A stretch of 64,000 nucleotides of DNA from Jaenimonas drosophilae (taxonomy: Eukaryota; Euglenozoa; Kinetoplastea; Trypanosomatida; Trypanosomatidae): positions 35,752-99,751 of the forward strand of contig JASAON010001614.1 in the NCBI GenBank assembly GCA_030849065.1, given 5' to 3'. The notes beneath the pieces are model-generated. The model was not told where the DNA came from, ran no database searches, and saw only the letters and a list, made by a program, of their open reading frames with translations. This document shows positions 22,160 through 30,895 of this stretch, in pieces; position 1 is the stretch's first letter, and every line of letters begins with the position of its first letter. Position numbers and translations under genes: made by a program.

Positions 22160-22410
22160 GAGAGTCAGAGAGCTTCCAGTAGTGATGTTGGTGTGTGCCC
22201 ATTCCATCATATGTCAGTATATATGTATGTATACGTGAATATATGTGAATATATATGTATCTGCATGTGGAAGTTGCCATGACGGCCTTGGGGGATCTAC
22301 ACCCTCTCCCACACGCACACACACACACACTCTCTCTCTTTCTCTCCCTCTTCAACCAACCTCTCCACTACCCGCGACTTCTTCACTTAATTTTTTGGTT
22401 CTCTGCACCT

Positions 22411-22608
22411 ATGAGTGATCACTCCACGGATTCCAGCCTAGCCTATCCTCCTCCGATAAGATCATCAAGCCAGAGAACCTTCACTTTCTATTCACGTCTC
22501 GTTGTTGTTGTTCTCTGTTTCTCAGTGGTTTGCATACATGTTTGGTGTGGGTTATTTTTGTGTGGGTTCATCATCATTTTTTCACTCTTTTTTTCTTGTT
22601 GCGGCTGA
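22411..22608 (+). CDS. Doubtful small membrane protein, 65 aa
   Basis: ATG 22411 opens 65 codons: a Ser-rich hydrophilic start (MSDHSTDSSLAYPPPIRSS) and then about 35 very hydrophobic residues that could form one or two membrane spans. A CT-rich tract lies upstream, but I see no AG between it and the ATG. That weakens the case. No relative is recognised. Confidence 0.15.
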   Translation: MSDHSTDSSLAYPPPIRSSSQRTFTFYSRLVVVVLCFSVVCIHVWCGLFLCGFIIIFSLFFSCCG

Positions 22609-23260
22609 GAATAAGGGTGAATGGGGGAGGAGTATGTCTGCGATTTTATATGCTCGCAGATGTTTCTCCCCACACTCCTCTGCTGTTGGGAACAATGATC
22701 GGTGATCGAGTGAGTTATTTGTCATTCCAGAAGCACTGGGAGGATCGAAACAAATGCGCTAAGAAGCTGCCAACATCCAGCGCGTGGATGCTCCCAACGT
22801 TGAAAGGGATGTGCTGGTGCTGGTGATGATGATGATGATGAGGTCTCTCTCTCTTTCACACAGAAACAACCTGCAACTTTTCTGTTTAACGGCTGCTTCA
22901 TGAGTGGCGAGCTGGACGAATTTCTTGCTTCACTTTCATATGATCAATCGATCACCCAGTGACTCTCCTCGTTCTCTCACCCAGATGAGTTGTTGTTATT
23001 GCTGTTGACGGCCTACATTTCGCGGGATTCGCACCGTTGATTTGTTTTTTTCTTTGTTGTTGTTTTCCTCCAGGAAAAAAACGTCGATGATGATTTGGTC
23101 GCCATCCTCTCTTGGGTGTACCTTCGCGATGTAGTGATGATTGCAGATGTTGAACGAGTGATGCTTTTTCAATCAGTATGATGGATACATGTGTGATGGA
23201 AGGCTCGTGATGTGTACCGTGATCTTCGTATGTATTCCTCCCAACGCACCTTTCCCAATA

Positions 23261-23278
23261 TTTACTTCTTTTTCGTAG
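23261..23278 (+). promoter_or_regulatory. Predicted trans-splice acceptor
   Basis: A T/C tract ends in GTAG, with AG at 23277-23278, 20 nt before ATG 23299. This rules out the upstream in-frame codons as part of the protein. Confidence 0.6.
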
Positions 23279-23298
23279 AACAACTATATCTTCACGTC

Positions 23299-23979
23299 AT
23301 GTCTCAATCCATTCACTATCCATCTATCGGTCTTGCTGCCTTTGTGATTGGCGGCCTCCCAACGGCGTGGAACATTGTGGCCCGCAATGAGTTTCACAAC
23401 CACACCATTGAGCGCGCGCTCGGGTCCAAGCTTCGCGGTGCCTATGCAATGGCAGCTGGCATCTTCGCCTTCAGCCGTGTACGTGATCTGGCCTTTGAGT
23501 ACGCCATGAAGCTCAACCCAAGCTCGGTCCTCCCCATCATTGGTGATGCCCTCGTTCAGCGCTACGGCTCTGGTGTTCAAGATGCGCGCTCCCTTGCCGG
23601 TAAGGCCCTTCTTGCCTGTGGAGGTACGTTGGTGATGTCGTCCTTCATGCGACTTGGAGTGACGGGCACCTTCCTCGGTGACTACTTTGGCATCAAGATG
23701 AAGGAGCGCATCACGTCATTCCCCTTCAACGTGGTGGAGAACCCCATGTACGTTGGCGCAACCATGAATTACATGGGTCTTGCCATGCTCGCCAATAGCG
23801 GAGTTGGCGCCATGTTGGTGGGATGGGTGGCAGCAGTTTACTACGTTGCCACCAAGTACTTTGAGGGCCCATTCACCGCGAAGATTTATGCTGAGGAGAA
23901 CGCAGCTTCTGCGGCTGCGTCCAAGGCAACGCCGGAGCGCAAGATCAAGCCTGGCCCAGCCAAGTCCAACAAGAAGTGA
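23299..23979 (+). CDS. Phosphatidylethanolamine N-methyltransferase (PEMT type)
   Basis: A predicted 226-residue membrane enzyme, close in size to animal PEMT (about 200). The family methylates phosphatidylethanolamine or its mono- and dimethyl forms to phosphatidylcholine, using S-adenosylmethionine, in the ER or mitochondria-associated membrane. The diagnostic region is clear: LGVTGTFLGDYFGIKMKERI, then FPFNVVENPMYVGATMNYMG, and a later YFEGPFTAKIY, matching the PEMT pattern G-x-x-x-GDYFGI...NPMY-x-G-x-x-x-x-x-G...EPFTA-x-IY. There are four hydrophobic segments. The C-terminus carries an Ala/Lys-rich tail that animal PEMT lacks. The sequence does not show whether it does all three methylations. 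Confidence 0.93.
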   Translation: MSQSIHYPSIGLAAFVIGGLPTAWNIVARNEFHNHTIERALGSKLRGAYAMAAGIFAFSRVRDLAFEYAMKLNPSSVLPIIGDALVQRYGSGVQDARSLAGKALLACGGTLVMSSFMRLGVTGTFLGDYFGIKMKERITSFPFNVVENPMYVGATMNYMGLAMLANSGVGAMLVGWVAAVYYVATKYFEGPFTAKIYAEENAASAAASKATPERKIKPGPAKSNKK

Positions 23980-24283
23980 GATGCTCTGTATTCACACATG
24001 CACACACACACACACACAGAACAAAAACGAAAAACAGTACACCTTTACTTCATCCACAGAAGAACTGTCATTTGGTTTCCACGTGTGGGAAGTTCGGTTC
24101 AGTTAGTGAGTAACCGAGGAATCGATGGTATAGCGCATTTAACACACAACAATGGCCGTGATGTGTGGCACATGTGTGCCAACAACAGCCTTGTGCGTTT
24201 TTCATGCTCCAAATGTTTTCTTCTCTCTTGTTGTTGTTGATTCAACCACTTCACTTCACGCTTCGCTTAGTCAGTCAGAATTC
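23980..24283. other. Short intergenic spacer
   Basis: It has a CA run (about 23998-24019) and pyrimidine-rich sequence before CTTAG at about 24266-24270, which is a likely acceptor for the next gene. Confidence 0.5.
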
Positions 24284-25573
24284 ATGGCATCAGCAGCTTC
24301 ACCTTCCCCCTCTCTCTTCACCAATGCCCTTGGAGAGGTGCTGAGCTACTGGGTGCAACGCCCACGGGCTGAACGCTTTCCTCTCGCCCTTCTTAGCGCC
24401 CATCCACTCCTACGTGAAGGTGTAGAGCAGCATGTTGGCTCGGCCTTTACAGCCGAGCTTGAGCGCAGTGGCCGGCCTGAGCAATGGGCGGAGTACCACG
24501 GTGCAGGATTGCCAGGTGTTGCCATTTATCGCCGTTTCCCACGAACACCCGTCAAGTCTGCTGCCTACGCACCTGATCGCCCTCAACAACCGTGGCAGCC
24601 AACCCCACCACCGTCCACCTCCATGACGGTGGTGGTGAAGAGCATCAGCAGCAGTAGCAGCCGAGCCACCCCGCCATCGTGGCATTGGTCGTGGTGGTGG
24701 ATCCTTCGTCGGCCTGTTGCATCGTTGCAGCTTATATTTTGTATGCCTGCCAAGGAATTTGTGGTGGAGGATGTGCAGGACTTACTCCCTCCATCCCTCA
24801 CACACGCTACTACTGCCCTTCATGTGACGTCACTGGGCTTTGCCAATATCAGGTTTGCATCTCCACGTGTGATAAACAATCTTCTCATGACGTACGGTTC
24901 TGGTTTATCGTCTGCCCTCTTCTCACACTGCTCGGTTGCCTACGATCCATCTCTGCGTACCAGCATAGCTCTGCAGCCTCCTACAACAGCGGTGAGGCAC
25001 CTCACCTGCTACCACTGTGGCGGGCATGAGTTTTGGTCAATGATTCAGTGCTGCTTCTTCGCTTCGCAGGACTTGCCCACTCGTCCTGACCCACTGGCGG
25101 TGCTATCACTCACCGATTGCATCTTCACAGGTGCAGAGCTGAAGTCAGTGCTTCTCTCCGTGGCACATCACAATAGTTGCAATGGTACTGGTGAGGGATC
25201 CAGTCTGGCTGAGGTTAACCTATCCTACTTGAAGGTGCGGAGTCCGAATGGCTTCGGTGCTGTGCGAGACGGTGTGGTTGAGATGCCACTCGAGGAACGT
25301 ACCGCCCTCGCGGCTTTGTTTTCACGAATCACTGGGCTCCTTCTCACATCGGTGAAGGAGGATGGTATTCGGCCACTAGTGGCGATTGTACGTTCTGCAC
25401 TCCTCTCACATGAACGCATGCGCTTGGTGGATTGCCGATGGTCATCCACCATTTCAGATGCGGTTTTGATGGAGTGGGCTCGTCGTGGGGTCAAGTCAGA
25501 GTACGTGCGCATTGGTGGTACGGCCATCACACGTGTTGTTGCTGAGGAATTCGCAGAGGCTGTGTCTCCGTAG
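24284..25573 (+). CDS. Hypothetical protein, possibly degenerate leucine-rich repeats
   Basis: A predicted 429-residue protein. ATG 24284 (MASAASPSPS) follows the acceptor-like CTTAG. The N-terminal 60 residues look globular (ALGEVLSYWVQRPRAERFPL). The second half has repeated hydrophobic strand-turn patterns such as LAVLSLTDCIFTGAELKSVL, LAEVNLSYLKVR and MRLVDCRWS, resembling the loose leucine-rich repeats seen in many kinetoplastid proteins. A hydrophobic stretch (SWHWSWWWILRRPVASLQLI) near residue 135 might be a membrane anchor, but it is flanked by low complexity. No catalytic motif is visible. The LRR reading is weak. Confidence 0.7.
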   Translation: MASAASPSPSLFTNALGEVLSYWVQRPRAERFPLALLSAHPLLREGVEQHVGSAFTAELERSGRPEQWAEYHGAGLPGVAIYRRFPRTPVKSAAYAPDRPQQPWQPTPPPSTSMTVVVKSISSSSSRATPPSWHWSWWWILRRPVASLQLIFCMPAKEFVVEDVQDLLPPSLTHATTALHVTSLGFANIRFASPRVINNLLMTYGSGLSSALFSHCSVAYDPSLRTSIALQPPTTAVRHLTCYHCGGHEFWSMIQCCFFASQDLPTRPDPLAVLSLTDCIFTGAELKSVLLSVAHHNSCNGTGEGSSLAEVNLSYLKVRSPNGFGAVRDGVVEMPLEERTALAALFSRITGLLLTSVKEDGIRPLVAIVRSALLSHERMRLVDCRWSSTISDAVLMEWARRGVKSEYVRIGGTAITRVVAEEFAEAVSP

Positions 25574-25770
25574 GTGCAGCGAGGTGGTAGCTTGCGGATC
25601 TTGTGTTTGTTGTTGCGCCATCACCGAAGATTCTTCTGGTGTGCAGCACCCCAATCACGTGTTGTTGTTGCAATGATCAGTTATAATCGCTTCGTCGCTC
25701 ACACAGAACCCTTTCCCTTTTCTTCATCTATATTGTTGAAGCTCATCAGAGAAGATACTCTGTAGCAAAG

Positions 25771-27456
25771 ATGAGCTACTGGCGGCCCACTTCGTGTTCA
25801 GTACAGTTGCAGCTCTCCGCTTCACGTGGTTCTGTTCTGGATGTGGGTGATGTGTATCAGGGAACTTCGGTCATTCGGTATCGACGTGAAGCACTGCCGC
25901 CCCGATCCGATGCATCCACCGAGGTGTTTCATCAACAACTTCGCAAAGTTGCCGAGATGGGCGGCCTTCACGTACATGCGTGTACCACCGCCCCCTCTCA
26001 GGCTCACGTTTCTACAACGGCCAGCCGCCATGGCACAGATGCGGTCTTTCCTCTGACCGTGAGCAGCTATCGAGTGACGGGACGACGGGGATGGCGAGTA
26101 AATGAGGCCATCAAAGTGATATCGGTCATGAACGGAGCCATGCCCAACTCAGCAGTGCCATCATCATCCCCATCGACCGATGCCACATCGGGAAAGAAGG
26201 GGGCACGTACCGCCAAGACCAAACCAGGCAAGAAGAAGAATGAGTCAGAGATGGAGGCCCTCGCCGAGCCTGCGGGTGAGAGTGCGGAGGATGCGGGCAG
26301 TAAGGTTGTGTGCTTCGAGTCTGGTGGTGAGGCACCGGATGGGGCGGAAGTGGAGTTGCTCGTCACCTTCACTGGCAAGCTACAACATCCAGCCAATGGC
26401 GGGCTCTACGCCATACCCCAACGACGTGCCATCCTCACACACTTTGAGGTGACCCTTGCACGAACCGCCTTCCCATGCCCCGATCACCCTCAGTACCGTG
26501 TCATGTGGCAGCTCAAGACACTTCAGCTTCCAGACGCCTACCAGACCATCATCACCAATGGCGATGCACTCGCAAGCAAAGACCTCCCACAGCAGAGTTT
26601 GGTGCAGCACAGCTTCCAAGCATGTGGGCCCATGGCCGCCTACGTCTTTGCCTTTGCGGCCTTTGCCGCACACGAGGATAATCAGGAACTTCTCTGCTCC
26701 GAGACCACCCTCCAACTTCCTACACAGACCCACGATGGTAGCTCGCTGAATGATGCAGAAACGGAAGAGGTTCCTCTGCGTGTATTCACCGATGCTGGCA
26801 GTGGTGTGAGCATCGATACGCTCTCCTACCTCCGCGATCGAACCTGTGAGGCTTTACCACTCCTGCACCACTTTTTTGGCTGCCCTATTCCTCGCCTACA
26901 GTCTTCGCAGCTCATCATCTTGGTTGGCCCCACGGTGCCCTACATTGCGGGGATGGAGCATCACTGTTGCATCTTTCTGAATGAATCCGTCTACGCTGCC
27001 GGGCGTGGAGGGGCCAACAAGAAGACCAGTAGCAGCGGTGTGAGCGAGCAGCTGGAGCTGTTGGTGCATGAGCTGGCCCATCACTGGGCGGGCAACTACC
27101 TTGGCCTGACCTTTGCGGTGAAGGAGGGCCTGTGCCAGCTGCTGGAGCAGTGCTTGGGTGACCGACTACAGGGGAAGCCCATGCGCCGCTACCCGAAACG
27201 GGGCCATGAAGGGATTCAGGAAACAGTGAGTGGGAAAGAATTCACCGGTCACTCCTATCAGCACGCACTCCTCTCCATGCAAAACCTTGTGGCGGATGCT
27301 GGATTCGATGTGTTGCAGCAGCGTGTGCAGACTTTGCTGACGATTGCCATCGCACGAACAGCAGAGGCAGAGGATCAGCATGGGTGGTGTGATGAACCCC
27401 TTCCCTACATCTCTACCGAAGCCTTCATGGAGCATGTCACTAACCTCACGTCATAG
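25771..27456 (+). CDS. Divergent M1-type (gluzincin) metallopeptidase
   Basis: A predicted 561-residue protein starting at ATG 25771. Residues 433-437 are HELAH, the zinc-binding and catalytic HExxH, followed by HWAGN as in M1 aminopeptidases. The GxMEN substrate motif appears as AGMEHH (residues 393-398) about 35 residues earlier, the right order and distance for M1. The third zinc ligand is probably Glu452 in KEGLCQLLE, the counterpart of NEGFA-x-x-x-E. The spacing from the second His is 15 residues rather than the usual 19, so a turn is shortened. A Lys/Glu-rich insert (residues 140-180) breaks the N-terminal beta domain. No signal peptide: likely cytosolic. Aminopeptidase activity is plausible, but altered specificity or loss is possible. 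Confidence 0.85.
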   Translation: MSYWRPTSCSVQLQLSASRGSVLDVGDVYQGTSVIRYRREALPPRSDASTEVFHQQLRKVAEMGGLHVHACTTAPSQAHVSTTASRHGTDAVFPLTVSSYRVTGRRGWRVNEAIKVISVMNGAMPNSAVPSSSPSTDATSGKKGARTAKTKPGKKKNESEMEALAEPAGESAEDAGSKVVCFESGGEAPDGAEVELLVTFTGKLQHPANGGLYAIPQRRAILTHFEVTLARTAFPCPDHPQYRVMWQLKTLQLPDAYQTIITNGDALASKDLPQQSLVQHSFQACGPMAAYVFAFAAFAAHEDNQELLCSETTLQLPTQTHDGSSLNDAETEEVPLRVFTDAGSGVSIDTLSYLRDRTCEALPLLHHFFGCPIPRLQSSQLIILVGPTVPYIAGMEHHCCIFLNESVYAAGRGGANKKTSSSGVSEQLELLVHELAHHWAGNYLGLTFAVKEGLCQLLEQCLGDRLQGKPMRRYPKRGHEGIQETVSGKEFTGHSYQHALLSMQNLVADAGFDVLQQRVQTLLTIAIARTAEAEDQHGWCDEPLPYISTEAFMEHVTNLTS

Positions 27457-27669
27457 GTTAGGTCAATACATCACCGTACGCATACGCACGAGTGTGAGAG
27501 TGTTTGCTTGTTTCTGTAATGGCTTTGTGTGGTCTCTGTTGCTCGCCTTGTGTCTTTGGTGCAGGTGACTGTGTATGTACGTGCTGCCACTCATCTAACT
27601 CTTGTGTTGTGTGTTTTGTTGGTAGTGAATCACAGTTTGTTTGTTTTTTCTTCTTGAACCACATCACAC

Positions 27670-28722
27670 ATGCGTCGCGTCTTCACCACTCGCGGGGTTC
27701 GTGCGCTCAGTGCGATCGCCGTTGTTGCGCCTCGTTCGGCCCTTCCCTCCCCATCCATGACCGTGGCCCGCTGCTTCCAGTCTGGTGGTGCTTACCCGCC
27801 TGGTGGCGTACCTCCAGAGCTGCGTGCGCCGCACGGTGCCGAAGCTGCTATGGGCCAGCCCCCTGCGATGGAGGAAGACTTTCAGCCACCCCAGAAGCCA
27901 ACAGAGGCACCCAAGTACTTCACCATCAACACCAATGAGAAGGGCATCGCCCACATTCAGCTCGCCCGCCCACCCGTCAACGCCCTCAGCCTGGAGGTGC
28001 TGCAGGAGCTCAACCAGTGGCTCTTGTGGATGGGCAGCAGTGAGGAGAGCAAGGCCATCGTCTTCTCTTCTGCCTCCCCGACCGTCTTCAGCTCCGGTAT
28101 GGATCTGGCTGAGCTTCACAACCCCAACCCAAGCCGCTTCACCACCTTTTGGCAAGCCTTCCAGGAAACGTGGCTCATCTTCAACAGCTTCCCCAAGCCC
28201 ATCATCGCCGCCATCACGGGCAACGCCCCCGCTGGTGGTTGTGTCTTGGCCATGGGCTGCGACTTCCGCGTCATGGCTCGTGCCCCCAAGGGTGCGGAGC
28301 CCAACACCCGCCTCTACCGGATTGGCCTGAATGAGGTGAAGCTGGGCATCATGGCCCCTGCATGGGCGATGCCAGCCTACTCCTACCTGATGGGCTCGCG
28401 TACCGCGGAGCGCATGCTGCAACTGGGTGAGACCCCCGTGGCGGATGAGGCGCAGAAGCTTGGCTTGGTGGATCTTGTTGCCAAGGATGAGGAGGAGGCC
28501 GTGACCCTCGCCTTCCAGCAGGCCGAGCGCTTCCTCGCCGTGCCGCAACAATCACGTTGGATGTCTCGCGATATGATGCGGCGTGAGTATCTTCAGATGT
28601 TGGCCTCCAACGAGGACCGCACCTATGACTCAGACTTCGTCACGCAGATGATCTCCAGCCCAGAGGTGCAGAAGAACCTGGGCTCCTACCTTGATCGCCT
28701 CAAGGGAAAGCTCCGTAAGTAA
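27670..28722 (+). CDS. Mitochondrial delta3,delta2-enoyl-CoA isomerase (ECI1 type)
   Basis: A predicted 350-residue crotonase-fold enzyme that moves a cis/trans-3 double bond to trans-2, so unsaturated fatty acids can enter beta-oxidation. The first 35 residues are basic and hydroxylated without acids (MRRVFTTRGVRALSAIAVV), a convincing mitochondrial presequence; a Pro-rich linker follows to about residue 80. The core has PPVNALSLEVLQEL, the oxyanion-hole segments SSGMDL (141-146) and PAGGCVLA (187-194), and the isomerase motif GLNEVKLGI with catalytic Glu at about 222. It lacks the second acid of enoyl-CoA hydratases, which favours isomerase. The C-terminal helix (YLDRLKGKLRK) fits ECI1. Codons are G/C-biased, suggesting good expression. 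Confidence 0.93.
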   Translation: MRRVFTTRGVRALSAIAVVAPRSALPSPSMTVARCFQSGGAYPPGGVPPELRAPHGAEAAMGQPPAMEEDFQPPQKPTEAPKYFTINTNEKGIAHIQLARPPVNALSLEVLQELNQWLLWMGSSEESKAIVFSSASPTVFSSGMDLAELHNPNPSRFTTFWQAFQETWLIFNSFPKPIIAAITGNAPAGGCVLAMGCDFRVMARAPKGAEPNTRLYRIGLNEVKLGIMAPAWAMPAYSYLMGSRTAERMLQLGETPVADEAQKLGLVDLVAKDEEEAVTLAFQQAERFLAVPQQSRWMSRDMMRREYLQMLASNEDRTYDSDFVTQMISSPEVQKNLGSYLDRLKGKLRK

Positions 28723-29072
28723 GGCGTGGCATGCTTGTGAGAAATCATCCGCATCATCATCATCACGGTAATTTGAACTAACACATGATATGAGATACCA
28801 CTATTCCCCCACTCTCAGAACGAAATGGTTCTGATGTTGATGCTACACATGAGGTGCTACTGACTTCGTGTTGATGCTCTATCACTTCCACGTGTACCAT
28901 TCCCGTGCTCTTGCTTCTTGCGTGATTTAGCTCTCTCTCTCCCTCCCTTCGGGGATTGTGTAGTGAGGCATCTCCCTATATCTACTTATACATACTCTTG
29001 TTTCTTCTTATACCCACCCACACACACACACACAACCTGCTGGTGCCAGTACTTGCACACAAGGCGGCAACC
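28723..29072. other. Short intergenic spacer
   Basis: It has a CT-rich tract (28931-28950), AG at about 28964 and a CA run (29018-29033). No gene is seen. Confidence 0.5.
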
Positions 29073-30263
29073 ATGCTGAAGTACCAACAGCTCCTGGAGC
29101 AAATCTCCTTGACTGAGAATGATCGCCAAGACGTAACTCACCATTCATCCGACTGTGACTTTGACGCAAGCCCTCGTGCACGGCACAACACCATGTTCTA
29201 CGTGAGCAGCGGAGATGATGATGCAGTCAGCAGCAGCATCTCCGATGGCACCGAGAGTGTAGAGAGCGCTGCCAGCTATTGCCGGGTAGCTCCTTCTCCG
29301 CCTCAGCCCAGGCCCCCTCCTCTTCTTCCTGTAGTGCCAGCATCACCTTCACCCAATAGTCATCACTCTCCCTTGCGCTTCCCTATGAATGCCACAACTA
29401 CATTGGCAACCACCACCACACGTCCAGTGCCCGTGATGGAGAGCACCCCTCCACGAACACTCATTTCCGACACCACATCCAAATACCTCAGCCTGCCTAC
29501 TACCTCCAACACCGTGAGCGGTCCGAGCTTTGTGAGCGCACTCACCCCGCTGCAATCTTCAACAGCAGGCCTGACCAACAGTGGTCTGGCCGAAACCTCC
29601 TCAGCATCCGCCCCACGTCATGTATTGGGGCGTGCGAGCCCTCCACGCGTGGAGGTGGCCATCCTTCAACGTTCGCCATCCTCCTCCATGGGAAGCTTCC
29701 CCGACTACGGCTCCGTTGCAAGTGAAACGCCATCGGCGATGCGTGAGCGATGGCTTCATCAGGAGCCACTATTTGGCCCGGTGGTGGAGTCAGAAAATGG
29801 AAGCGCCGTGACGAGTGGACGAAGCAGCCGACGCACCAGCTGGGTGCTCGGGAAGCCGGCATCTCCCGTCTTGGCCACCCCATTTGCCAAACGCCGAGAA
29901 CAACAACGCACCGGAGTGCTTCTGGCACGACGACGGTGCATCATGATGGGTGCACGTGAGCCACGCCGATCGCACACCACCGCATCAACACCGATTGATG
30001 GCCCAGTGAGTCCAGCATTTCCCCGCACTGCACGTCAGGAACCGCACATCCCGCGCAAGTGCTCCACTGGCCTCGCCGTCACTGCGAGAGGTGGCCTGAC
30101 GGGCAAGGTTGCAGGGTCAAGCTTCGGCCTTCCGCCCGTTGTGCCACGAACATCGCCTGGAAGCCCAATGGGCCCACCATCTACACCAGGCCGCGGTGGC
30201 CGCCAGCTCTCAGCGATGGTTGAGGATGACGATGATGATGATAGCTCGCCAGGTTGGGGATGA
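29073..30263 (+). CDS. Hypothetical low-complexity protein
   Basis: A predicted 396-residue protein. The first ATG after the CA run is 29073 (MLKYQQLLEQ); the frame is open further upstream but without ATG. The first 20 residues could form a helix (LKYQQLLEQISLTENDRQDV). The rest is Ser/Pro/Thr-rich with an acidic DDDDDDD tail. Short Arg-rich segments (SSRRTSWVLGKP, KRREQQRTGVLLARRRC) are the only order visible, and they resemble kinase-target or docking sites. No domain, signal peptide or membrane span is seen, and it does not carry the Family 1 blocks. It is likely disordered. Function is unknown. Confidence 0.7.
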   Translation: MLKYQQLLEQISLTENDRQDVTHHSSDCDFDASPRARHNTMFYVSSGDDDAVSSSISDGTESVESAASYCRVAPSPPQPRPPPLLPVVPASPSPNSHHSPLRFPMNATTTLATTTTRPVPVMESTPPRTLISDTTSKYLSLPTTSNTVSGPSFVSALTPLQSSTAGLTNSGLAETSSASAPRHVLGRASPPRVEVAILQRSPSSSMGSFPDYGSVASETPSAMRERWLHQEPLFGPVVESENGSAVTSGRSSRRTSWVLGKPASPVLATPFAKRREQQRTGVLLARRRCIMMGAREPRRSHTTASTPIDGPVSPAFPRTARQEPHIPRKCSTGLAVTARGGLTGKVAGSSFGLPPVVPRTSPGSPMGPPSTPGRGGRQLSAMVEDDDDDDSSPGWG

Positions 30264-30895
30264 GTGGCATCCATGCAACATACCAGGCACACAAGTACTC
30301 TGGATGGCCATCTCTTTATATCTATGCTACATCGATGAAGTGGTGTAAGGGGTGTTTTGTATGTGTTGTGTGCTTGTGTGTCATTTCAATTACACTGTGC
30401 TCACCACACACTCACTCACTCACCCCCCCCCCCACACACACACACGTACATGTTAACTCTGTGAAAGAATTTCTTCTCCTCGTCGTATGACACGTGGTCC
30501 TCCCTCATCATATTTTTGAAGTGTTGTCATACGGCCCGCACACATACTCCGCTCCTATTATTTGTTTCTGTTGTGATGTCAGTAAGATGCATCCACTGTA
30601 CGATTGCTTTTTTTCTCTTGTTTTTTTTTCTTGCGCACGTAAGTAATGTTGATACCGCTGCTGTTTTTTGAGGCGATGCAGAAAGTCTATGCACGTGCTG
30701 TGTAGTGCAGTCACAACCAACCAAAGGTCAGAAGAATTAACTACTCAACTTTTTTGTTGTACCGATGTGTTGAGCATGATGCACTATCGTGTTCTCGTTT
30801 TTCATTCTCTCTTCTCTTGGGTAGCACGAAGCTCATACCGTAGTCGTCCTTGCATTCATTCATCTTTTCGTTGCAACACCGTTGGCACACTCGTT
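30264..30895. other. Intergenic spacer
   Basis: It contains a run of 11 C (30423-30433) followed by a CA run, T tracts near 30607-30630, and the acceptor of the next gene. Confidence 0.55.
30792..30824 (+). promoter_or_regulatory. Predicted trans-splice acceptor
   Basis: A T/C tract (30792-30818) ends in GGGTAG, with AG at 30823-30824, 71 nt before ATG 30896. Confidence 0.6.

Larger units (their letters stand above)
22160..23298. other. Intergenic spacer
   Basis: It holds ATAT-rich sequence (22216-22262), a CA/CT repeat (22309-22346), one doubtful small frame (22411-22608) and the acceptor of the next gene. Nothing else is supported. Confidence 0.55.
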
